A stretch of DNA of 64,000 nt. Source: Clostridiales bacterium (GTDB lineage: Bacteria > Bacillota > Clostridia > Saccharofermentanales > Saccharofermentanaceae). Shown in pieces: positions 48,821 through 57,665 of the stretch. The stretch covers positions 310,001 through 374,000 of the forward strand of contig JAFSPU010000012.1 of the NCBI GenBank assembly GCA_017451265.1, given 5' to 3'. The position numbers and the translations under genes are program-made. The notes beneath the pieces are model-generated. The model was not told the DNA's origin, searched no databases, and saw nothing but the letters and a program-made list of their open reading frames with translations. Within the stretch, counting starts at the first letter, position 1. Each line of letters starts with the position of its first letter.

Positions 48821-51043
48821 TTCGTTATATCCGAGATTATCAATTATCAGTGCTCCGGCCTCAGTGCCGTCAGTGGTGACCGTCATTCCCGTGACTGCCG
48901 AGAAGTCGAAGTCACCGGCCTGCTCGAAAGCTTCAGGTGTGATCAGTACCCTTTGCATCTGGTGCTTGTATTCGTAGGAGCCGAAGAAGACATCGTCCTT
49001 CCAAAGCTGCACCGCGAGTGTGTGGTAGATGAATGTGGGGTCATCGACGGTTACCGTGTTGCCGTTGATGTCCGTGAGTGTAACGGTGTAATGGAAGCCC
49101 TCCTCGATGTCCTCGACTTCCGTCTCGTTCATGTCCGCGAGTGCGAATGAAATGTAGCCGCTGCTGATGTCGACCGCGTCGAAGTTCATCGTGATCTCGG
49201 GTGCGGATTCCTCTTCCCACTCCACGGAGAGAACATAGTTCTCGCACTCGTCCAGGTATCCTCTGTCGTAGGATATGATCGTCCATGTGTCGGCGCCGCT
49301 TACCGTGACAGACTGATCGATACCTATGTCTACTGTATCATCGAATGTGATCAGCTGCTCGAAGTTACTGTCCTCATAGTTTGTGATGTAGACCGTGTCG
49401 GGCAGATAGCTTCTGAATGCATCGATGTTGCTGAGGAGCTCCTCGTATGTATTGTCGATACCAAGCGTGGTATCAAGAAATACTCTGATATAAGAAGATG
49501 CGATGAACTGCTGGTCCTCGGGGTCGAGGAAGTTATGTGTGTTCAGGTAGCCTGCAGGTGCGCCGGGGGTGTCGTAGCGTCCCCACTGCGTGTTGAACTG
49601 GCCGTGGTTTGCGCCGAGGATGTAGACCTCGGACTTCATATAGAACTCGTCTGTCTCTCCTGTGAACGTGATGTTGTTGTACTGCTTCTCACCCATCATG
49701 GAGCTGACGTCCTGGTCGTTGGAGCCGTGGATGAGAAGATAGTTAACATCGCTAATCTCGACGGAGTGGCTGACCGGTCTGTACTGGTCGACTACAGGTG
49801 CGATCGCGACGATGGATGTGATGTTGAAGTGGTAGTCGAAAGTGACATTGCCGTCTTCGGGGTAGTAGTCTAGTTCGTTAAACAGGTAAGCAGTAGCCAC
49901 CATCTCGCCTCCTCTGGAGTGACCGCCGATGGCGACCGTGTCCTCATCGATGAGACCTGCGATGGCGCTGCCCTCTGTGTCGTTAAGCTCGAAGATAACC
50001 TTCATGTTCTCGAGCAGCAGGATGGCTCTTAAGTCGTTGCCGACGCCTGTGGCATTGATGATGTTCTCATCAACAGAGATAACGACATAGCCGTGGGACG
50101 CGAGCGACTGACCAAGGTAATCGTAGCCCAGATATGAAGGAACGTACGAATCATGGTTGCCGTGAACGATGAAGAATACGGGGCAGTTTGTCTGGCCCTG
50201 CGGATACCAGATCTGTCCCTTAACGGGAGTTGCTGTAAAGTCGTAGTCGTCGAAGATATCTGTGATCGCATCTAAGCCCTCTGCTTCAGTCTGATCAAAG
50301 ATCGTAAAGTCGAGTGTGTCAGTGACTATGTCGTTGTCATCCTCGGGACCGTAGCTTAATTCGGCTACTGTGTAAGGCCCGTCCTGCATATAAGCGTCGA
50401 AGCCCTGAGCCTGAGCCGTCTGAATTTCAGGTGCGAAAGAAGTATAGAACTCGACTCTGCTGTCGCCGAAGATGTCGTTATGGTATGTGTATGCATATCC
50501 GCCTATGACTGCGGCGCAGAGCGCGAGTGCAATGTAAGCGAATACCTGCTTGAAGCGCTTTGTCTTAATGAAGCCCCAGATGATCCTTCCTGATACATCA
50601 ACTGCAAGTGCGAGTGCGTAACTGAAGAGGAGTGCACCGGGGACCGCTTCCAATTGATTCGCAGCTATGTTGGTGAATGCCACGAACGTGAAAGCGGCAA
50701 TGAAATATCCCCTGCATCTTTTGCCGCCTGCGAACAGCAACTTAAGGATCAGAGTGCAAAGCTCCGTTATGATCGCGACAAATGCCATGCTGATGAAAAA
50801 GATCAGCACTGCGTTGTATTTGTTGTATGTATAAGAATCGATTATCCACCAGCAAAACTGAGACGCGAGGAGGAGCTCTAATATCATTCCTCCCGCGCGG
50901 CCGCTCTTCATGAACTCGCGCGCAGGCTTGCTCTTGCGCTTTATGAACCCGAACGGCTTCTTGATGCCGCTCCAGATCTTCTTAAAGATATTCTTCTTAA
51001 CCTTCGTCGGCTGCTCGATATTAACCTGTTCGTTTTCGGACAT
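48809..51043 (-). CDS. Polytopic membrane protein with alpha/beta hydrolase domain
   Basis: This 744-residue protein has a basic cytoplasmic head and five predicted helices between about residues 50 and 190. An extracytoplasmic alpha/beta hydrolase domain (about 215-530) carries VHGNHDS as oxyanion-hole region and the nucleophile elbow GGHSRGG, as in PAF-acetylhydrolase/chlorophyllase-like enzymes. The last 200 residues look like a beta-rich module. AAGGGGG precedes the ATG on the minus strand. The combination of a membrane anchor and surface esterase suggests deacylation of an envelope lipid or glycan, but no substrate can be named. Confidence 0.72.
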   Translation of the reverse strand: MSENEQVNIEQPTKVKKNIFKKIWSGIKKPFGFIKRKSKPAREFMKSGRAGGMILELLLASQFCWWIIDSYTYNKYNAVLIFFISMAFVAIITELCTLILKLLFAGGKRCRGYFIAAFTFVAFTNIAANQLEAVPGALLFSYALALAVDVSGRIIWGFIKTKRFKQVFAYIALALCAAVIGGYAYTYHNDIFGDSRVEFYTSFAPEIQTAQAQGFDAYMQDGPYTVAELSYGPEDDNDIVTDTLDFTIFDQTEAEGLDAITDIFDDYDFTATPVKGQIWYPQGQTNCPVFFIVHGNHDSYVPSYLGYDYLGQSLASHGYVVISVDENIINATGVGNDLRAILLLENMKVIFELNDTEGSAIAGLIDEDTVAIGGHSRGGEMVATAYLFNELDYYPEDGNVTFDYHFNITSIVAIAPVVDQYRPVSHSVEISDVNYLLIHGSNDQDVSSMMGEKQYNNITFTGETDEFYMKSEVYILGANHGQFNTQWGRYDTPGAPAGYLNTHNFLDPEDQQFIASSYIRVFLDTTLGIDNTYEELLSNIDAFRSYLPDTVYITNYEDSNFEQLITFDDTVDIGIDQSVTVSGADTWTIISYDRGYLDECENYVLSVEWEEESAPEITMNFDAVDISSGYISFALADMNETEVEDIEEGFHYTVTLTDINGNTVTVDDPTFIYHTLAVQLWKDDVFFGSYEYKHQMQRVLITPEAFEQAGDFDFSAVTGMTVTTDGTEAGALIIDNLGYNEGAL

Positions 51044-51069
51044 AACATATACCCCCTTACGCGAGATAC

Positions 51070-51098
51070 ATCATAACACGAGGTATAAGATAAAACAA
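51070..51098 (-). promoter_or_regulatory. Minus-strand promoter of the membrane hydrolase gene
   Basis: On the minus strand TTGTTT (51093-51098) and TATGAT (51070-51075) are separated by 17 bases, 27 bases before the start codon at 51043. Confidence 0.65.
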
Positions 51099-51119
51099 GT
51101 GCGGATAATGAGTCCGCAC
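51099..51119. promoter_or_regulatory. Inverted repeat in the divergent hydrolase/phosphatase region
   Basis: GTGCGGA and TCCGCAC form perfect 7-base arms around TAATGAG. It sits directly behind the minus-strand -35 box and about 43 bases before the phosphatase ATG, so it could act as a shared operator. Confidence 0.45.
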
Positions 51120-51161
51120 GTTAATGTATACTGTTACAAAAGAAAACAGAGGGAAGAGTTC

Positions 51162-51623
51162 ATGATCAGAATACTGTTCGTCTGCTGGGGCAATATCTGC
51201 CGCTCGCCCATGGCGGAGTTTATGTTTAAGGACGAGATCAGAAAGCGGGGAGTGGAGGACCGTTTCGAGGTGAAGTCGGCTGCCACATCTTCGGAGGAGA
51301 TCTACAACGGCGTGGGTAACCCTGTGTACCCGCCTGCGAGGAAGATCCTTGCCGAGCACGGCATAAGCTGTGAGGGCAAGCGCGCCGAGAAGCTTAAGAA
51401 GGAAGACTACGGCAGATACGACTACATCATCGGAATGGAGGAGCTTAACCGCTCTTACATGCTGCGCATCCTCGGAGGCGACCCTGAGGGCAAGGTGAGC
51501 CTTTTGATGGAGCACACGGAGCACCCGCGTGATGTGGCGGACCCCTGGTACACAGGTAACTTTCAGAAGACCTATGACGACATAAGCGAGGGCATCGAGG
51601 GGCTTTTGGAGGAGCTTCTCTGA
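51162..51623 (+). CDS. Low-molecular-weight protein-tyrosine phosphatase
   Basis: I start at ATG 51162 (MIRILFVCWGNICRSP), since the longer frame from 50910 runs back over the divergent gene. The 153-residue product has the P-loop C8-x5-R14-S15 (CWGNICRS) and the general-acid DPWYTG near residue 124, the defining LMW-PTP motifs. Such phosphatases dephosphorylate tyrosine kinases that control polysaccharide synthesis, or arginine phosphate in some Firmicutes; no kinase is nearby. It is divergent from the membrane hydrolase gene. Confidence 0.93.
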   Translation: MIRILFVCWGNICRSPMAEFMFKDEIRKRGVEDRFEVKSAATSSEEIYNGVGNPVYPPARKILAEHGISCEGKRAEKLKKEDYGRYDYIIGMEELNRSYMLRILGGDPEGKVSLLMEHTEHPRDVADPWYTGNFQKTYDDISEGIEGLLEELL

Positions 51624-51685
51624 TTTGTAATTTCGGGCCTGATGCCTTAGACTTTATCTACAGTTAAAAGAAGGTAGGATTTTTC

Positions 51686-52288
51686 ATGGATATAGTATGT
51701 CTTGATATGGAAGGGGTACTCGTACCCGAGATCTGGATCGCATTTGCTGAGGCTTCCGGTATACCCGAGCTTCGCAGAACAACCAGAGATGAGCCCGATT
51801 ACGATAAGCTCATGCGCTGGAGACTCGGCATCCTTAAGGAGCACGGTCTGGGATTAAAGCAGATCCAGGATGTTATCAGGACGATCGATCCCCTTCCGGG
51901 TGCCAAGGAGTTCTTAGATGAACTTCGTAAGGAGACACAGGTAATAATCATCAGCGATACATTCACACAGTTCGCGATGCCTCTCATGGAGAAGCTCGGT
52001 TACCCGTCTTTGTTCTGCAACTCCCTCGTAGTAGCAGATGACGGTGAGATCGTTGACTTCAAGATGCGTATCGAGAACTCCAAGCTGTCTACAGTAAAGG
52101 CGCTTCAGAGCATCGGCTTCGACACCATTGCGGCAGGCGACAGCTATAACGACCTCGCCATGATCAAGGCTTCCAGAGCAGGCTTCCTGTTCAGATCCAC
52201 GGAGCAGATCAAGAAGGATAACCCCGACATTCCCGCTTTCGAAGAGTTTGACGACTTCCTCGCAGCTATCAAGGGAGCTCTTAAGTAA
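51686..52288 (+). CDS. thrH: ThrH-type phosphoserine phosphatase/homoserine phosphotransferase
   Basis: This 200-residue HAD protein has the ThrH motif I DMEGVLVPEIW (Asp7, Glu9), the SDTF segment and GDSYNDLAMI. The E in place of the second motif-I Asp is characteristic of ThrH, which dephosphorylates phosphoserine and can pass the phosphate to homoserine. It provides a serine route and possibly a bypass in threonine synthesis. The next gene starts 6 bases after its stop. Confidence 0.9.
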   Translation: MDIVCLDMEGVLVPEIWIAFAEASGIPELRRTTRDEPDYDKLMRWRLGILKEHGLGLKQIQDVIRTIDPLPGAKEFLDELRKETQVIIISDTFTQFAMPLMEKLGYPSLFCNSLVVADDGEIVDFKMRIENSKLSTVKALQSIGFDTIAAGDSYNDLAMIKASRAGFLFRSTEQIKKDNPDIPAFEEFDDFLAAIKGALK

Positions 52289-52294
52289 GATCTG

Positions 52295-53509
52295 ATGGCT
52301 TCGAAGGGGAATTACATTACCTACGCCCAAGGGCTTACTTACGAGCCCCAGAGCCTTTACCTTGAGCCCGGACAGGCGGGCAGGATCAGCGTTGAGCTTA
52401 AGACGCTCGGCACCAAGCGTATCCTCGTTATGTCGAAGGCGGCGTATCTTACCAACAGGAATGTAATGGACTTCACGGACAAGCTTGAGGAAGAGGGCTT
52501 CAGAGTTTTCACATATAACCTTAAGATGAATTATTCGAGCTCGCGCGACATCAAGGACGCAGCGGCCGAATACAGGAGCCTGAACTGTGACACCATCGTA
52601 GTCATAGGCGGCGGGGAAGAGATCTTCTGCGCCAAGATGGTTTCGGCGGTGGCCATCAACAACATGAAGGACCCCGTTGAGGCCGAAGGCTACGGCAAGA
52701 TTAAGAAGGACATCTCCGTCCTTTGCTGCGTGGGCATGGACAACTCCACTGCAATCTCATCTAACATCGCCGAGTTCCGTGACGAAAACACCGGCAGGTG
52801 GATTACGGTCATCTCGGATTACCTCGTGCCGCAGATCGCGGTAATAGACACCAACATCGCCATGAGGACCGTCACGCAGGTTTCGCTCGCTTCAGCTTTC
52901 GACTCCCTCGCAATGGGCATGGAGTGCATCCTTTCGAATGCAGGTGACTTTAACCCGTCCTATATGGCGTGCGCTTATGATGCCATCAGCCTGGTGGCGG
53001 ACAACCTTCTGGATATGAAGGCCAATCCCGATGACGGCTTCCTGCGCAAGAAGATCGCGGTAGCCGGTATCTACGCCGGCATGGCAGTAAGAACGATGGG
53101 CTTCGGTTACGCGCACCTGACCGCGCATTCTCTCAAGACTTTGTACGGCCCGGACCACGGCAAGTATTACTGCCGCATACTCGGAAGGTTCCTAAGGGAG
53201 AGTTTTGAATATACCAAGCCTCGCCTGGCTATGATCTACGACAGCCTTGTTAAGAACGAGGTAAGGCCCGGAAGCGCCGTTATCAAGGATACTCCGGAAC
53301 CGCTATATAATGTTGACGATTCCGCTAAAGCTTTACTGGATCTTATGGATAATCTTTATCATGCAGCTATCCCCGAGGAGCTGCCGCTTCCTCAGATTCC
53401 TCCCAAGGAGCTGCGTACAGTATGCGACTCCATTAAGACCCAGGCGGCAGAATTCGGTCTGCTGCGCTTTGATGAGCCGCTGATAACGAGGACGCTCGAA
53501 CGTCTATGA
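52295..53509 (+). CDS. Iron-containing alcohol-dehydrogenase-fold protein with altered metal site
   Basis: This 404-residue protein follows the Fe-ADH/glycerol dehydrogenase fold: NAD-region GGGEEIFCAKM near residue 106 (usually GGGSxxDxAK), and the C-terminal HLTAHSL...DHG. Of the four metal ligands Asp203, His274 and His288 are in place with the canonical 14-residue spacing between the two His, but the second ligand, normally His four residues after the Asp, is Met207. The usual TTAGTGSE region is also replaced (CVGMDNSTAISSN). It overlaps the cca gene by 4 bases. Reaction unknown; a changed metal or a non-redox role is possible. Confidence 0.68.
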   Translation: MASKGNYITYAQGLTYEPQSLYLEPGQAGRISVELKTLGTKRILVMSKAAYLTNRNVMDFTDKLEEEGFRVFTYNLKMNYSSSRDIKDAAAEYRSLNCDTIVVIGGGEEIFCAKMVSAVAINNMKDPVEAEGYGKIKKDISVLCCVGMDNSTAISSNIAEFRDENTGRWITVISDYLVPQIAVIDTNIAMRTVTQVSLASAFDSLAMGMECILSNAGDFNPSYMACAYDAISLVADNLLDMKANPDDGFLRKKIAVAGIYAGMAVRTMGFGYAHLTAHSLKTLYGPDHGKYYCRILGRFLRESFEYTKPRLAMIYDSLVKNEVRPGSAVIKDTPEPLYNVDDSAKALLDLMDNLYHAAIPEELPLPQIPPKELRTVCDSIKTQAAEFGLLRFDEPLITRTLERL

Positions 53510-54870
53510 TCCCGGAATACATTAAGAAGACGTTGAAGGCACTCTCTGACGCGGGCTTCGAGAGCTTCGTTGTCGGAGGCGCTGTAAGAGATACCTTAAG
53601 AGGCGTGCCTGTTCACGATTATGATGTGACGACTTCGGCTCTTCCCGAGCTGTCCAAGGCCGCCATGGAGAAGGCGGGCTTTAAGACGATCATTGATTCT
53701 TCGGCAAGGTTCGGCACGGTCGTTTTCCTGGATCCGGAGAACAATGAGAATAAGATAGAGATAACCACATTCAGAAGTGACTGCGATTATACCGATTTCC
53801 GCCATCCCGAAGACGTAATGTTTACTTCATCAATCGAGAAGGACGCGGCGCGGCGTGACTTCACCGTCAACGCGCTTTACATGGACGCGGAAGGTAACAT
53901 AAAGGATCCGAACGGAACCGGTGAGACCGACATTAAGGCGGGCATCATACGCGCTGTAGGTGATCCTGTGACAAGGTTTCAGGAGGATGCTCTGCGCATC
54001 TTAAGAGCCGTGAGGTTCGAGGCGCAGACGGGCTTTGTGATCGAGGAGAATACAGCGCGTGCCATGAAGGAGACGGCGCACCTGCTTAAGAACATCTCCG
54101 CCGAGAGGATACAGTATGAGCTTACGGGTATAGTGACGGCTTATAACGGCCCGCTCGCGGTAAGGCATAATCTCGAGGTGATCTCGCAGATCATACCGGA
54201 GCTTCTCATACAGGACGGCTTCGACCAAAGATCCCGTTACCATGACAGGGACCTGCTCACGCATACGCTCGATGTTCTGGACGGTGTGCCGCTTAAGGAA
54301 GACGGTAAGAAGGATCGGGCCATCGCGATCGCGGCGCTGATACATGATATCGGTAAGCCTGCAGTGTTCACGGTGGACGAGAACGGCGCGGGGCACATGA
54401 AGAAGCATTCCATCGCGGGTGTGAAGATAGCTGAGAGGATCGCCAAGGAGCTGAAGTTCTCCAATAAGCTTGCGCATGAAGTGACGGAGCTGGTGCTCTA
54501 TCATGACAGCTTTCCTAAACCTGAACGCGGAGCCGTTAAGCAGTTTTCTGCCATGTTAGGATTCGATCTTTACGAGAAGTTATTCGTTCTCCAAAGAGCC
54601 GATATTGCCGCGCACTCGCCGTTAGGCCTTGCGAGGATGCAGCTTCTGGATCAGATTATGGAGGTCTACAGGCAGCTTAGGGAAGAGAATCCCTGCATGA
54701 GCATAAATGAACTGGCGGTCTCGGGTAATGACCTCATGGCCCTGGGGTACCCGGAAGGCCCTTTGATTGGCGATATCCTGAAGGACGTGCTCGAGAAGGT
54801 CATGCTGGAGATCATCCCTAACGATAAGGATGACATCCTCTGTTATGTCAGAGGGGAATACTGGCTGTAA
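53506..54870 (+). CDS. cca: CCA tRNA nucleotidyltransferase
   Basis: This 454-residue class II nucleotidyltransferase has GGAVRDTLRGVPVHDYDVTTSA with the DxD metal site, RRDFTVNALYMD, and EDALRILRAVRFEAQTGF. An HD domain with HDIGKP (about residue 280) follows, as in the larger bacterial CCA-adding enzymes. It adds or repairs the CCA end of tRNAs. The ATG overlaps the previous stop as ATGA. Confidence 0.94.
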   Translation: MIPEYIKKTLKALSDAGFESFVVGGAVRDTLRGVPVHDYDVTTSALPELSKAAMEKAGFKTIIDSSARFGTVVFLDPENNENKIEITTFRSDCDYTDFRHPEDVMFTSSIEKDAARRDFTVNALYMDAEGNIKDPNGTGETDIKAGIIRAVGDPVTRFQEDALRILRAVRFEAQTGFVIEENTARAMKETAHLLKNISAERIQYELTGIVTAYNGPLAVRHNLEVISQIIPELLIQDGFDQRSRYHDRDLLTHTLDVLDGVPLKEDGKKDRAIAIAALIHDIGKPAVFTVDENGAGHMKKHSIAGVKIAERIAKELKFSNKLAHEVTELVLYHDSFPKPERGAVKQFSAMLGFDLYEKLFVLQRADIAAHSPLGLARMQLLDQIMEVYRQLREENPCMSINELAVSGNDLMALGYPEGPLIGDILKDVLEKVMLEIIPNDKDDILCYVRGEYWL

Positions 54871-54925
54871 TTTTGGCAACAATATGAACTATTTGTGAAT
54901 ATTGGGGTATCTTTTTTTTTAGACC

Positions 54926-54940
54926 CGTTATATAATAACG
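54926..54940. promoter_or_regulatory. -10 element within an inverted repeat before the pseudopilin gene
   Basis: CGTTAT-ATA-ATAACG is a perfect 6-3-6 inverted repeat that contains TATAAT at 54931-54936, 40 bases before the ATG. A run of nine T residues lies just upstream (54912-54920). No good -35 is visible, so an activator or a sigma factor other than the housekeeping one may be needed. Confidence 0.45.
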
Positions 54941-54979
54941 ATGTATGGTTATAACCTTTTGCTTGGAGAGGCTGTTGTT

Positions 54980-55219
54980 ATGAAGAAAATCAGTAAGGTA
55001 AATAAGGGCGGTTTTACACTCATCGAGATCATGCTCGTTGTAGCTATTCTCGTTATTCTGGCAAGTTTGTCATACATTTCTGTTTCGGATTCTCTTAACC
55101 GTCACAGAAACACACAGGCAGCAGCAGAGTCCAAGTTCAGGACTCAGATATCAGCTGAATCCGATTATATAAGACACAGCATGCTCTCCCGCACACCCAG
55201 TTATGGCGCTTCTACTTGA
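54980..55219 (+). CDS. Mini type IV pilin-like protein (prepilin N-methylation signal)
   Basis: I start at ATG 54980; the in-frame ATG 54941 lacks a good ribosome site and would lengthen the leader. The 79-residue product has the class III prepilin signal GGFTLIEIMLVVAILVILAS with cleavage after Gly and a Glu at +5, then a short helical tail. No prepilin peptidase, assembly ATPase or other pilin gene lies in the window, so this is an orphan minor pseudopilin (ComGC/GspG-like) that must use machinery encoded elsewhere. A bidirectional terminator follows. Confidence 0.78.
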   Translation: MKKISKVNKGGFTLIEIMLVVAILVILASLSYISVSDSLNRHRNTQAAAESKFRTQISAESDYIRHSMLSRTPSYGAST

Positions 55220-55252
55220 TTAACTGTTAGGTAAGACTTATTTTGAAACTAT

Positions 55253-55280
55253 AAGAACCGCGGTTTCATCCGCGGTTCTT
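55253..55280. terminator. Strong bidirectional intrinsic terminator
   Basis: AAGAACCGCGG (55253-55263) and CCGCGGTTCTT (55270-55280) form an 11-base perfect stem with a six-base loop. On the plus strand it runs into TTTATG after CTT, terminating the pseudopilin gene; the minus strand ends the ABC operon. Confidence 0.88.
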
Positions 55281-55281
55281 T

Positions 55282-56850
55282 TTATGCTTCGTACATTCTG
55301 GCTTTGAGCAGGGCGGCGGTCGTATCTGACTTGGGATCGTTCAGGACTGTATCCGTATCGCCGGCTTCGACTATCTTTCCCTTATCCATAACTATTACCT
55401 TCGAGCACATCGCCTTAATAACGCGCAGGTTATGCGAAACGATCAGCATGGTAGTTCCGTTCTTGGTGTTGATGTCGGACAGCAGCTTGATGATGGATGC
55501 CTGCGAAGACGCGTCGAGCGCTGAGAACGGCTCATCGGCGATTATTACCGAAGGCTCCTGCACCAGGCACATCGCAATGGCAGCCTTCTGTCTCTGACCT
55601 CCCGACATCTGGTGAGGGAAGCGTGTCAGGTGCTTGCCTGAAAGACCGACGTCCTCGAGTATCTTCAGGAAGTAGTTCTTGCGTTCGTCCTCGCTCATCT
55701 TTCTTCCGGAGGCTTCAAGTGCTTCTGTCAGGTGCCAGCGGACGGTGTGTGCGGGATTAAGGCTTGATACCGGGTCCTGGAACACAGCCGCGATCTTTCC
55801 GCTTTTTGTGATGGTTCCGCTCTCAGGCTTGATGAGACCGAGTATGGTCTTGACCAGGGTGGTCTTGCCGCATCCGGATGAGCCGATGAGACCCACGCTC
55901 TCGCCCTCTTTGACCTCAAGGCTGATGCCGGAGATCACGGGCGTGGTATGCGCCTTCTTAAAGAAAGTGTTCTTATAGCATGCCGAGATCCCCTCTGCGC
56001 TCAGCACGACGGGTGCGTCTTCTTGGGCTACGCCCCGGCTTATGCCGAGAGCCTTCGGGTCGAGCTTCGACTTAAGCAGAAGCTCCGCCGTGAACGCTGA
56101 CTTGGGCTGGCCCATGATATCCCAGGAAGTGTCGGAGTCTATGATGGCGCCTTCCTTCATAACCATGACGCGGTCGCAGAAATTGCGCACGGCATTGAGG
56201 TTATGTGAGATGAACAGGATCGATATACCCATCTCCTGGCACATCTCGTGCAGAAGCTGCATTATCGACATCGATGTTACCGTGTCGAGGGAAGAAGTAG
56301 GTTCGTCCGCAATGAGGAGACTCGGGTTCATGAGAGCTGCACCTGCGATGAGCACGCGCTGCCTCTGGCCTCCGGAAAGGCGGTGCGGGTAGCGCTTGGC
56401 GATCTGCTCGGGGTTCTCGAAGCCTACGGTCTTGAGCATCCTAAGGATACGCTCGCGGCCCTCCTCTTTGTTCTTGCTTCTTAAGCTTATGATCTCGCTT
56501 AAGTTGGACTCCACTGTCTGAAGCGGGTCCAGTGCCGAGGACGGATCCTGGAAGATGACGCCGATCTTCTCGCCCAGAAGCCTGCGTCTTTCACGCGGGC
56601 TCTTCTTCACGAGGTCCTCCCCCTCGAATATGATCTCGCCGGAATCTGCCTGCGCAAAGTCGGACAGCAGTCCGGAGATGGCGAGCGCCGTCATGGTCTT
56701 GCCTGAGCCGGAGTCGCCGATGAGACCGAGGATCTCGCCTGACCTCACGCTGAAAGTAAGATCGTTCAGGATCCTTACGGGGGCGCCGTCTGCATTGCAC
56801 AGGGACAGGCAAAGGTTTTTAACTTCGAGAATGTGTCCCTTGTAACTCAT
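55282..56850 (-). CDS. Peptide/nickel-type ABC transporter, fused double ATPase subunit
   Basis: This 522-residue protein contains two complete ABC ATPase domains. The first has Walker A GDSGSGKT and signature LSGGQRQR; the second has GSSGCGKT and MSGGQRQK, each with Walker B (LLIADEP/VIIADEP). The fused DppD-DppF arrangement (YejF/GsiA-like) energises oligopeptide, dipeptide, glutathione or nickel importers. It overlaps the permease gene by 4 bases and is the last gene of the four-gene minus-strand operon. Confidence 0.92.
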   Translation of the reverse strand: MSYKGHILEVKNLCLSLCNADGAPVRILNDLTFSVRSGEILGLIGDSGSGKTMTALAISGLLSDFAQADSGEIIFEGEDLVKKSPRERRRLLGEKIGVIFQDPSSALDPLQTVESNLSEIISLRSKNKEEGRERILRMLKTVGFENPEQIAKRYPHRLSGGQRQRVLIAGAALMNPSLLIADEPTSSLDTVTSMSIMQLLHEMCQEMGISILFISHNLNAVRNFCDRVMVMKEGAIIDSDTSWDIMGQPKSAFTAELLLKSKLDPKALGISRGVAQEDAPVVLSAEGISACYKNTFFKKAHTTPVISGISLEVKEGESVGLIGSSGCGKTTLVKTILGLIKPESGTITKSGKIAAVFQDPVSSLNPAHTVRWHLTEALEASGRKMSEDERKNYFLKILEDVGLSGKHLTRFPHQMSGGQRQKAAIAMCLVQEPSVIIADEPFSALDASSQASIIKLLSDINTKNGTTMLIVSHNLRVIKAMCSKVIVMDKGKIVEAGDTDTVLNDPKSDTTAALLKARMYEA

Positions 56851-57665
56851 TTGCTGCCTCCCTTAACGGAAGTGCGCACCCACTCGGAGATGAAGTACAG
56901 CCCGAGGATGTAGCACACCCGCATGAGTGTCGGGAAGATTATGAGCCAAGGCGCGCTCACCATGTAGCTTTGTGCGTCGGAAAGCATCTTGCCGTAGGAG
57001 GCGGCAGGGGGCTGGACGCCGAGGCCTAAGTAGCTCATTCCGGATTCGAATAATGTCATGTTGGCAAGGCCGATGATGACCGCAGGCAGCACCTGGGACA
57101 TCAGGTTGGGGAGGATGTGTACGAACATGATCCTTAAAGGATGTATCCCCATAAGCTTGGCCTGAAGTATGTAGTCTCTTCCCAGAAGCTCTATGGTGCT
57201 TGTCCTGTACACCCTCGCAAAGGTCGGTGCGAAAACGAGTCCCAGCGCCCAGATGACGTTAAAGAGCGAAGGCCCGAATACCGCGACTGCGACGAGTGCG
57301 AGCAGTATGCCCGGGAAGCACATGATGCCGTTGGAGAAGATCATTATTATCTTGTCTATGATGCCGCCGTTGTAGCCTGCGATGAGGCCTGCGAGCGTGC
57401 CGATCACGAGCGCATACGCGACTCCCGTAAATGAAACGAGGAGCGTGTAGCGTGCGGCCACGAGGCACCTGGAGAAGACGTCTCTTCCGAGGTTGTCCGT
57501 GCCGAAGATGTGTTCTGCGCAGGGCGCGAGGAACTTGCTTGCGGCGTCGGTCTCATTGATGCCGTAAGGCGTCCAGAAAAGGCCCAGGATAAAGAAGGCC
57601 AGGACGATGGACAGGAGTATGCCTCCTGTGTAAAGGTATCTGCGGGAAGCGGTAGAAGATCTCAT
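56847..57665 (-). CDS. Peptide-type ABC transporter permease (DppC/OppC class)
   Basis: This 272-residue permease has the N-terminal helix and extracytoplasmic FGTDNLGRDVFSRCLVAARYTLLVS motif typical of DppC/OppC, five further helices and the EAA-loop segment. It overlaps both neighbouring genes by 4 bases (ATGA junctions), so all subunits are co-translated. With the DppB-type partner it forms the membrane channel. Confidence 0.92.
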   Translation of the reverse strand: MRSSTASRRYLYTGGILLSIVLAFFILGLFWTPYGINETDAASKFLAPCAEHIFGTDNLGRDVFSRCLVAARYTLLVSFTGVAYALVIGTLAGLIAGYNGGIIDKIIMIFSNGIMCFPGILLALVAVAVFGPSLFNVIWALGLVFAPTFARVYRTSTIELLGRDYILQAKLMGIHPLRIMFVHILPNLMSQVLPAVIIGLANMTLFESGMSYLGLGVQPPAASYGKMLSDAQSYMVSAPWLIIFPTLMRVCYILGLYFISEWVRTSVKGGSK

